Shown here: positions 57,691 through 64,000 of the stretch, piece by piece | Position numbering within the stretch: the stretch's first letter is position 1 | Layout: each line of letters begins with the position of its first letter | NCBI RefSeq assembly: GCF_029960785.1 | Contig: NZ_JASBQE010000003.1 | Location: forward strand, 248,001-312,000 | Origin: Polyangium sp. 15x6 | GTDB taxonomy: Bacteria; Myxococcota_A; Polyangia; Polyangiales; Polyangiaceae | DNA length: 64,000 nt | Direction of reading: 5' to 3' | Position numbers and translations under genes: made by a program | The notes under the pieces: model-generated | The model's database searches: none | What the model was told of the DNA's origin: nothing | The model's input: the letters and a program-made list of their open reading frames with translations, nothing else

Positions 57691-58449
57691 TCAGAGCGCC
57701 GTGCCCGAGGACGCCTTCGCGAGCGCGCGGTCGACGGCGTGGGTGCTGAAGCCCACGAGGATCTGCCCGCGGATGTCGATGACCGGGATGCTGCCCCCGC
57801 GCTGGCCCGACTTGTCGAGCTTGTCGCGCATCTCGAGGGCCGCCTCGGGGCTCGCCTCCACGTCCTTCTTCACGACGCGCACTCCCTTGGAGCGCAAATA
57901 ATCTTCCGCCTGGTGGCAGGGCTTGCACCAGTCCGCGCCGTAGACGATCACCGTCAGATCCGAGGTCACGACGGGCGGCGTGTCCGCTCTCTTCGGCCCC
58001 TGCGTCGCGCTCGGCGCGCCGGTCGGCGAGGGCGGTGGCGGGGGCGGGGCGATCTTCGCGAGGTACGCGCTCCGCCGCTTCTCCACCTCGGACTCCCACG
58101 CGCGCCGCGTCATCGTCCGCGCCGCGTAGGTTCCGTCGTCACGCTTCTTCGTCAGATCGACGACGTAAAACAGGTTCTTCGTCCCCTCCTCGCGGTCGCT
58201 CACGACGACCCGCACGAGCGCTCGACCTTCCGCCGGCACGTCCGCGGGCTTGAGCTCGACGTGCATGTCGCCCTTGTCGTCGATCCACGTGAGCAGGAGG
58301 TTTGGCGTGTCCTCACCGATCGCGAGCGCCGGCAGCTCCTCCGTCGTCGCGAGCGGCGTCGTGCCGTCGTCTTCCTTTTTCGTCGAGCACGCAGCCACGC
58401 TCGCCAGCGTCACGAGCGCGATCATCGCCACGACGCCGAGGCGCCTCAC
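57691..58449 (-). CDS. Thioredoxin/glutaredoxin-like lipoprotein
   Basis: A 252-residue lipoprotein: VRRLGVVAMIALVTLASVAAC (Cys21). After a Glu/Lys-rich region of about 120 residues, the C-terminal domain has VIVYGADWCKPCHQAEDYL, a glutaredoxin-like CxxC at about 174-177, and GSIPVIDIRGQILVGF with the cis-Pro. The GTG at 58449 overlaps the ABC-F stop and has GGAGG 5 bases upstream. Likely an envelope redox protein. Confidence 0.86.
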   Translation of the reverse strand: MRRLGVVAMIALVTLASVAACSTKKEDDGTTPLATTEELPALAIGEDTPNLLLTWIDDKGDMHVELKPADVPAEGRALVRVVVSDREEGTKNLFYVVDLTKKRDDGTYAARTMTRRAWESEVEKRRSAYLAKIAPPPPPPSPTGAPSATQGPKRADTPPVVTSDLTVIVYGADWCKPCHQAEDYLRSKGVRVVKKDVEASPEAALEMRDKLDKSGQRGGSIPVIDIRGQILVGFSTHAVDRALAKASSGTAL

Positions 58450-60458
58450 GCCGTCCTCCCGACTTCTTCGGCCGCGAGCTCCTCGCCGAGCGTCATCCAC
58501 TCCGTCATCGCCGTGTCCACGCGCTTCGCGAGTGCTTGCTCCTCGGCCACCATCTTCGCGAGTTTTTCCCAGTCCCCGCTCGGGTCCTGCTTCAGCACCT
58601 CGCGCATGCGCCCGAGCTCGGCCTCGCCCTTCGCGATCTCCTCTTCGAGCTCCTTCACGCGCTTGCGCTTGCGCTCGAGCGCCCGCGACGCGGCCTTCTC
58701 CGCCTCGAACGCGCGCTTCTTGTCGAGCGGCGACTCCGGCCCTTTCGCTTGCGCCACGACCGTCGACGCGCTCCGCTTCACCGCGCGCTTCGAGCGCCCA
58801 TCGTCCTGCGCGCGCTCGTCCTCGTGCTCGCCGTCTTCCTCCTCGGGCGGCGTGGTCGGTCGGGACAAACTCGCCTGGAAGTCGCGGTATCCGCCGGGGA
58901 AGAGCTCGATCTTGCCGCCGTTGAACGCGCAGATCCGCGTGGTCACGGCGTCGAGGAAGCGGCGATCGTGCGACACGAGCAGCACCGAACCCTCGAAGCT
59001 CGCGAGCGCTTCTTCGAGGATCTCGGCCGCGGGGATGTCGAGGTGGTTCGTCGGCTCGTCGAGGAAGAGCAGATTGCGAGGCTCGAGCAGGAGTTTGGCC
59101 AGCGCGAGGCGGCTCCGCTCGCCGCCGGAAAAACCTTCCACTTTGCGCAGCGTGTCGTCGCCGTAGAACCGGAACCGCGCGAGGTACTGCCGCGCGGCAT
59201 CGACGTTCATGTCGCCGCGCACGCTGCGGATCTCCTCGACCGCGGTCTTGTTCGGATCGAGCGAGCCGAGGTGCTGATCGAAGTAGCCCTCGCAGAGGTT
59301 CGTCCCGCGCTTGACCTCGCCCTGATCCTCCTCCGCGCCGCGGCCCGCGAGGATCTTCAAGAGCGTCGACTTGCCACACCCGTTCGACCCGAGGATCCCG
59401 ATCCGCTCCCCGCGACGCACGAGCAAATCGAAGCCCGAAAAGAGCTGCCGCCCGCCTCGCGTCGCTTCGAGCCCGCGCGCGTCGAGCACGATGTCCCCGC
59501 TCCGCGGCGCCTGCACGAAGCGGAAGGCGACCTTCTCCGCCCGCGCCCACACGTCCTCCGGCCGGTCGACGGTCTCCATCTTGTCGAGCATCTTCCGCCG
59601 GCTCTGCGCCTGCTTCGTCTTCTGCCCTGCGATGTTCCGCCGGATGAACTCCTCGGTCTTCGCGACGAAGGCCTCTTGCCGCTCGGCGAGCTCGCGCTCC
59701 CGCTCGAGATCCTCCTCCCGCGCCTCCGCGTACCGCGAATACGGGAGCGGATACACGCGAAAGCTCCGCCGCCCGAGCTCCATCGTGATCGGGCAGAGCG
59801 CGTCGAGGAACGCACGATCGTGCGAGACCACGAGCATCGCGCTCGGCAGGGCCGCGAGGTGCCGCTCGAGCCACGCGATCGTCTCGATGTCGAGGTGGTT
59901 CGTCGGCTCGTCGAGCAAGATCAGGTCCGGCGTGTTCGCGAGCGCCACGCCGAGGTGCAGCCGCCCTCGCTCCCCGCCGGACAGGCTCCCGAGCGCGCGG
60001 CCCATGTCCTCGTGCGAGAAGCCGAGGTGCGCGGCGAGCATCTCCACCCGTCGCTCGAGCGCATCCCCGCCCGCCAGGTGGTACTTGTCCGTCGCGTTCG
60101 CCAGCCGATCGAGCGCTTGTTTCGTCCCGCTCGCGGCCGCGTGCGACGCCTCGTCGAGCTCCTTTCGCAAGGAGAGCAGCTCGTCGAACCCCGACAGGAA
60201 TGCTTCGAGCACCGTGCCGACCTTCGGCAGCTCGTGCGATTGCCGGACGTACGCGACCCGCGTCCCCCGCTTGATCACGACCGAGCCCGCGTCCGGGACG
60301 AGCTCGCGCGCGATCAGCCGCATGAGCGTGGATTTTCCCGCGCCGTTCGGCGCCACGAGCGCGGCCCGCTCCCCCGGGGCGAGCGAGAACGTCACCCCCT
60401 GAAAGAGCTGATTTGCGCCGTACCCGAAGCCGAGTCCGGACACCTGAAGGACCGTCAT
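58446..60458 (-). CDS. ABC-F family ATPase
   Basis: A 670-residue protein with two ABC domains: Walker A GPNGAGKST-type (APNGAGKSTL) and GSNGCGKSTL, signature SLSGGERGR and GFSGGERSR, Walker B LLDEPTNHLD twice. No membrane segment. The linker is long, and the C-terminus is a Lys/Glu-rich coiled coil of about 120 residues. ABC-F proteins act on the ribosome. ATG at 60458 (MTVLQVS). Confidence 0.93.
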   Translation of the reverse strand: MTVLQVSGLGFGYGANQLFQGVTFSLAPGERAALVAPNGAGKSTLMRLIARELVPDAGSVVIKRGTRVAYVRQSHELPKVGTVLEAFLSGFDELLSLRKELDEASHAAASGTKQALDRLANATDKYHLAGGDALERRVEMLAAHLGFSHEDMGRALGSLSGGERGRLHLGVALANTPDLILLDEPTNHLDIETIAWLERHLAALPSAMLVVSHDRAFLDALCPITMELGRRSFRVYPLPYSRYAEAREEDLERERELAERQEAFVAKTEEFIRRNIAGQKTKQAQSRRKMLDKMETVDRPEDVWARAEKVAFRFVQAPRSGDIVLDARGLEATRGGRQLFSGFDLLVRRGERIGILGSNGCGKSTLLKILAGRGAEEDQGEVKRGTNLCEGYFDQHLGSLDPNKTAVEEIRSVRGDMNVDAARQYLARFRFYGDDTLRKVEGFSGGERSRLALAKLLLEPRNLLFLDEPTNHLDIPAAEILEEALASFEGSVLLVSHDRRFLDAVTTRICAFNGGKIELFPGGYRDFQASLSRPTTPPEEEDGEHEDERAQDDGRSKRAVKRSASTVVAQAKGPESPLDKKRAFEAEKAASRALERKRKRVKELEEEIAKGEAELGRMREVLKQDPSGDWEKLAKMVAEEQALAKRVDTAMTEWMTLGEELAAEEVGRTA

Positions 60459-60562
60459 GGCCGGCAGTCTTAGCATGTAAGGCGGGGGGCACCCGACATC
60501 CGGCCCCGGGGGTCACCGGAACCTCGCGCCATCCGCCTCGAACCTGGATAGGATGTGCCCTG

Positions 60563-61186
60563 ATGACGAACGCCACGGACCTCGAACCCACCGCCCTCGC
60601 CTGGACCGAGGAGCTCGCGCGCGCGCTTCAAACGCGCACGGCGTGGAGCCAGCTCGGCACCGTGGAGATCGTCGAGCACTCGGGCGCGGCCACGCTGGGC
60701 GGCGTCATCGATCGTCGCCTCATCCGCCTCGAGCCCGGCAAGCCCGTCGAGGAGACGCTCGAGAAGTGGCGCGGCTCGGCCGACGGTCGCATCGTCGACC
60801 GGCTCGTCGTGCAGGCGAACACGATGCTCCTGCGCCGCTTGCCGCCGGCGCGCGTGGTCGAGCCCTTCGGCCCTGGATGGCTCGCCGACTTCGAACCCAA
60901 GGGCCCGATCGTCGTCCTCGGCACGGCCGCCGATCTCGTGCACGTCGTGCGTACGTTCCGTGACACGCCGCTCGGGAGCCGCATCCGCCCCTCGGCGGCA
61001 GATTGCAGGCCCGGATCCCTCGTGGCCGTGGCGGGTGAGGGCCTCACGGCGACGATGGTGTGCATGGTGTCTTTGTCGCTCACGCCGCAAGGCATTCACG
61101 TCGTCAGCGTCGTCGACAACAAATCGCGAACGAACGCGAAGCTCTCGCGCGCCGACGCCACGATCGCCGCCCAGCGCCCCGCCTGA
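60563..61186 (+). CDS. Hypothetical protein, 207 residues
   Basis: The 207-residue protein (MTNATDLEPTALAWTEELAR) has no recognised family. It has alternating hydrophobic strands in the C-terminal half and no signal peptide. The ATG at 60563 is the first after the divergent promoter region shared with the ABC-F gene. A GC-rich open frame with typical codon use supports it being real. Confidence 0.6.
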   Translation: MTNATDLEPTALAWTEELARALQTRTAWSQLGTVEIVEHSGAATLGGVIDRRLIRLEPGKPVEETLEKWRGSADGRIVDRLVVQANTMLLRRLPPARVVEPFGPGWLADFEPKGPIVVLGTAADLVHVVRTFRDTPLGSRIRPSAADCRPGSLVAVAGEGLTATMVCMVSLSLTPQGIHVVSVVDNKSRTNAKLSRADATIAAQRPA

Positions 61187-61512
61187 TTGCCAAAATCGTG
61201 CTCCGACCAGCGTGGGCACGATTCTCACGTTTTCACGCACACCAAATCCCGTTTTTCGCGCCAGGCCGCTGGTGGATACGCGGAGTTGTGCGTTGTCATT
61301 GAAAAGAATGGGATCCCATGCAATACGACAACGTTCATTTCTTGAACGAGATGTCGTGAAACGCCTCGCTCCGCGGCCGGAAACGGTATAGATTCGGTGT
61401 TATTCATTCGTCCCAGCCGATATGTTTTCGGCGGGCGACCCGCCTGACGCATCGCAGCGCGCCACGATATCGACGCTGCGGCGCCAAACCCTGGCCGATC
61501 GAGGAGATGTGT
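61187..61512. other. Intergenic region upstream of the diiron oxidase gene
   Basis: 326 bases, less GC-rich than average in 61240-61420. It has a hairpin AATCGTGC (61194-61201)/GCACGATT (61216-61223) just after the preceding gene, and AT-rich blocks around 61330-61420 that could hold a promoter, though no clear -35/-10 pair was found. No gene seen. Confidence 0.55.
61194..61223 (+). terminator. Weak terminator-like hairpin
   Basis: An 8-base stem with a 14-base loop, followed by CTCACGTTTT. Plausible end for the gene at 60563 but weak because of the large loop. Confidence 0.35.
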
Positions 61513-62784
61513 ATGTCCGGAGAGGCGAAGCATGAAACCAATAATGTGGGCTGGGATGCCATGCCACCCTCGTCGCGCGCGCCGGCCTTCGTGATCACAC
61601 AGGAAGGGGTGAACAACCCCGATCGGAAAGGCGCCGAGGCGGCGCTGCACAACCTCAAGCAGGCCCAGGCCGAGCACCCGTTCTGGCGGAACCGCTTCTT
61701 CAAAGCGTGCACGGCCGGGCACCTGACGAAGGCCGATTTCCAGTTCTTTTTCGGTCAGTACTACCTCTACAACCGCAACTTCACCCGATATCTCGCCGCG
61801 CTGATGGCGAACTCGGACAACGATTACCATCGCGCGCGGCTGTCGGAGAACCTGTGGGAGGAAGGCGGCGGCCAGGAGACGGACAAACGCCACGCCGAGA
61901 TCTTCCGCAAGTTCCTGCGCGAAGCGCTCGAAATCGACATCGATAAGACCGACTACCTCGACGCCTCGCGCTTCTTCGTTCGTGAATTCCTCGATTTCTG
62001 CCTGCGCTCCCACCCCGCCGCGGGCTCCTCGTTCCTGTCGCTCGGCACCGAGGGCATCGTCTCGCGGATGTATACGATCATGGTCGAGGGCATGCTCAAG
62101 GCCGGGATCCCCGAGGAATTCCTGACCTTCTTCCGCATTCACATCGGATGCGACGACGAGCACGCGGAGACGCTGGAGGACATGATGCTGTCCTACATGC
62201 ACACGCCCGACTGGTACAACACGTGCCTGTCGTCGATGAATTACGCGCTGAGCCTGCGCCACCGCTTCTTCGAGAGCCTCTACGACGCCATCCAGGGTCG
62301 GAAGCTCCAGGGCGTGCTGAGCCGCATCCAGGCGCGCCGCTCCCTCGCCCCCCAGTTCCCCGATGCCAGCCAGATCCGCTTCGCCTCCGGTCAGCGCGGC
62401 ACCCCGAGCTACGAAAACGAGTCCATCGAGCGAATCCCCTTCAAGTCGGAGATCCTCGACACCCGGATCGTCCGCATCCCGCCCGGGAAGGTCAATGAGC
62501 GGCACAAGCACGCCCACGAGATGATCCTCCACGTCGCCGAGGGCACCGGCCGCGTGCAGGTGAACGAGTCGACCGTCGAGGTGAAGGCCGGCGATACGGT
62601 CTTCGTGCCGCGCTGGTCGCTCCACCAGACGCAGAACACGGGCGACGGCGAGCTCGTGATGCTGGCCTTCACGGATCACGGCCTCACGCGCCGCGCCTAC
62701 CAGAACGAGCCGCCCCCGGCTCGCCCCGCCCCGCGCAAGGAAGACGGCGTGATCGCGCAGGCCGTCGCCGACGCCGAGGAGTAA
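61513..62784 (+). CDS. Heme-oxygenase-like diiron oxidase fused to a cupin
   Basis: A 423-residue fusion. The N-terminal part (about 30-260) is a TenA/PqqC/heme-oxygenase-like domain with diiron-type ligands: Glu117, His127, Glu180, His210, Asp214 and His217 (the HxxxDxxH pattern in RIHIGCDDEHAETLED). The spacings Glu117-His127 (10) and Glu180-His210 (30) match, from memory, those of diiron HDO enzymes such as SznF. The C-terminal part is a cupin with HKHAHEMILH (His331, His333, Glu336) and LHQTQN (His371). The second ATG at 61513 is used because AGGAG lies six bases upstream. Confidence 0.88.
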   Translation: MSGEAKHETNNVGWDAMPPSSRAPAFVITQEGVNNPDRKGAEAALHNLKQAQAEHPFWRNRFFKACTAGHLTKADFQFFFGQYYLYNRNFTRYLAALMANSDNDYHRARLSENLWEEGGGQETDKRHAEIFRKFLREALEIDIDKTDYLDASRFFVREFLDFCLRSHPAAGSSFLSLGTEGIVSRMYTIMVEGMLKAGIPEEFLTFFRIHIGCDDEHAETLEDMMLSYMHTPDWYNTCLSSMNYALSLRHRFFESLYDAIQGRKLQGVLSRIQARRSLAPQFPDASQIRFASGQRGTPSYENESIERIPFKSEILDTRIVRIPPGKVNERHKHAHEMILHVAEGTGRVQVNESTVEVKAGDTVFVPRWSLHQTQNTGDGELVMLAFTDHGLTRRAYQNEPPPARPAPRKEDGVIAQAVADAEE

Positions 62785-62827
62785 ACGCGAGAGAGCGCAC
62801 CCCGGGGCGCCCCGGGGCGCCAAAACG

Positions 62828-62864
62828 AGAATGGCCCGGCCGAAGCAGCCGGGCCATTCTTCAT
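62828..62864. terminator. Bidirectional terminator between convergent genes
   Basis: A perfect 13-base stem, AGAATGGCCCGGC (62828-62840) with GCCGGGCCATTCT (62848-62860), 7-base loop CGAAGCA, then TCAT. It serves the oxidase gene and the receiver-DUF4388 gene from the other side. Confidence 0.75.
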
Positions 62865-62898
62865 TTGGGGCCCAAGGGGTCGAGCCCGAAGCGAGCCG

Positions 62899-64000
62899 TC
62901 AGAATCGTTTCGTCGGATCCTGGTCGAGCTTCTTCAGGTTGAGCTCGATGCGGCGGTTGCCCGGGTCGAGCTCCAGCGCCTGCTGCCAGAACTTGCGCGC
63001 GTCCTCGCGCTGGCCGTTGCGCAGCGCGGTGAAGCCCTGATCCATGAGCGACGCGACCTCGCGCTCCTTGAGGCGCGCGGCAATCTCCTCCGGCGTCTCC
63101 TCGGGCGGCGGCGGAGGCGGCGGGGGAGGCGGAGGCGGCGGCGGCGGCGGCGGGAGCGCCTGCGACGACGAGAGCTCGCGCGGCACCGGCGGCGCGTTGA
63201 GCGCGTCGAGGCGCATGCGCGCGTTCGTCGGGATCTGCGCCTTCTGCTGGAAGCCGGGGTCCGGCCCGAAGTCCCAGTCGTCCTTGCTGCCCTGCTGCTG
63301 CGTGATGCGGCCGGGGCGCACCGAGGGACGCGGCGCATCGTCGTCGGACGGGCCGAAGCGCGCCTTCTCGTCGAGCTTGCGCACGCCCTCCATCAGGATG
63401 TGCTGGTAGTCGCCGTTGATCGTGCGCTCGAAGTCCGGCGGGAACGGCGCCATGTTGAAGACGCCGTCCTCGACCGCGATCATCTCGTGCACCGCCTCCT
63501 CGCCGACGATGTTGTCCCAGACGGCGTGCACGATGTCGCCATTGTGGATGAGGATGATGCCCGAGACCTGGCCACGTGCGATGCGGAGCGCAGTCGTCTT
63601 GCGGCCGAGGCAGAGCATCTGGATGACGTCGACCGCCGAGAGCTCGGAGAGGCTCCCGAGCAGGCTGTCGCGCGTCTCCATGGCCTGCAGGAGCGCCGCG
63701 CGGAGCTCGTGCAGATCGAAGGGCTTGCGCATCAGCTTGAGACAGCCGACCGCGTGCGCCTTGTCGCGGATCGTCGCGACGTCGAACGCGGTCATCACGA
63801 TCGCCCGCGTGTCCGGCGTCTCCACCGCGGCCCAGACGACGAGGTCCATGCCGCTCATGCCCGGCAGGTGGACGTCGGTCACCAGGACGTCGATGGGCGT
63901 CTCGCGCAGGATCTGCCGCCCGACCTCGGCGTTCTTGGCCAAGAGGACGTCGTACCGATGGTTGTCCTGGTAAAGGAACCGATGGAGAGCGAGGACGATC
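62899..64000 (-). CDS. Receiver-DUF4388-TPR protein, 5' end cut by window
   Basis: The frame is open to the window edge at 64000, so the N-terminus is missing. What is seen: a receiver domain with phosphoacceptor in VTDVHLPGMSGMDL, the Thr and Lys switch residues in IVMTAFD and LMRKPF, then a DUF4388/PATAN-like domain (LLGSLSELSAVDVIQMLCLG), a linker, 18 consecutive Pro residues and a C-terminal TPR-like end (QGFTALRNGQREDARKFWQQ). Typical myxobacterial signalling architecture; output unknown. Confidence 0.85.
   Translation of the reverse strand, partial: IVLALHRFLYQDNHRYDVLLAKNAEVGRQILRETPIDVLVTDVHLPGMSGMDLVVWAAVETPDTRAIVMTAFDVATIRDKAHAVGCLKLMRKPFDLHELRAALLQAMETRDSLLGSLSELSAVDVIQMLCLGRKTTALRIARGQVSGIILIHNGDIVHAVWDNIVGEEAVHEMIAVEDGVFNMAPFPPDFERTINGDYQHILMEGVRKLDEKARFGPSDDDAPRPSVRPGRITQQQGSKDDWDFGPDPGFQQKAQIPTNARMRLDALNAPPVPRELSSSQALPPPPPPPPPPPPPPPPPEETPEEIAARLKEREVASLMDQGFTALRNGQREDARKFWQQALELDPGNRRIELNLKKLDQDPTKRF

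Overview
The window is about 64 kb of very GC-rich bacterial chromosome with strong third-position G/C bias. Coding is tight and operons often overlap by ATGA or GTGA. The gene content points to a myxobacterium, probably of the Polyangium/Sorangium type: a type IV minor pilin/PilY1 operon, a Ser/Thr kinase with an N-terminal zinc ribbon, a PAS histidine kinase fused to a receiver, an ADYC lipoprotein, many lipoproteins with low-complexity tails, a receiver-DUF4388 protein, and a 3,677-residue TPR protein. The organism call is an inference from gene content. I saw no rRNA, tRNA, CRISPR array, insertion sequence, transposase or integrase.

Layout. 1-2818 (minus): glycine cleavage operon gcvT-gcvH-gcvPA, the last cut by the window edge. 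2945-10267 (minus): minor pilins (GspH/FimU-, PilV-, PilW- and PilX-like), PilY1 and a small lipoprotein. 10464-16388: a DUF6599-like lipoprotein, a membrane-anchored parvulin with an acidic tail, a MaoC hydratase, then a Ser/Thr kinase followed by an outer membrane protein. 16455-19479 (plus): scpA-scpB, both with unusual repeat or acidic tails. 19502-25986: small regulators, lipoproteins (including a tandem Cys-rich pair), PmbA/TldE and a membrane protein. 26069-30328: larB-larC for the nickel-pincer cofactor, a thioredoxin-rhodanese fusion and a CorA transporter. 30426-35699: ADYC lipoprotein, an XPB helicase-Bax1 nuclease pair and a hybrid histidine kinase. 35803-39083 (minus): four overlapping genes (RibD-type reductase, BchC-like dehydrogenase, degenerate PTPS/QueD-fold protein, GT4 glycosyltransferase). 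39185-52614: AlgH/YqgE, a Tat esterase, the giant TPR protein and an HU-type protein. 52796-60458: two paralogous CYTV/WPWP lipoproteins around a small hypothetical gene, then (minus strand) ABC-F, thioredoxin lipoprotein, 2-oxo acid dehydrogenase E2 and glyA. 60563-64000: a hypothetical protein, a heme-oxygenase-like diiron oxidase fused to a cupin, and a truncated receiver-DUF4388 protein.

How genes work together. gcvT/H/P and glyA both feed one-carbon/glycine metabolism from two loci. The pilin operon would prime type IV pili. LarB and LarC are two of the three pincer-cofactor enzymes. XPB and Bax1 are a known helicase-nuclease partnership. The two strongest candidates for undescribed biology are the pterin-fold/reductase/dehydrogenase/glycosyltransferase operon (35803-39083), where the PTPS-like protein has lost its usual catalytic residues, and the stand-alone diiron oxidase-cupin fusion (61513-62784). 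Both look like small-molecule enzymology with no obvious assigned product.

A two-hairpin intergenic element is shared between 11562-11653 and 28350-28409, and a hairpin of related design is at 22486-22528. All three lie between convergent genes.
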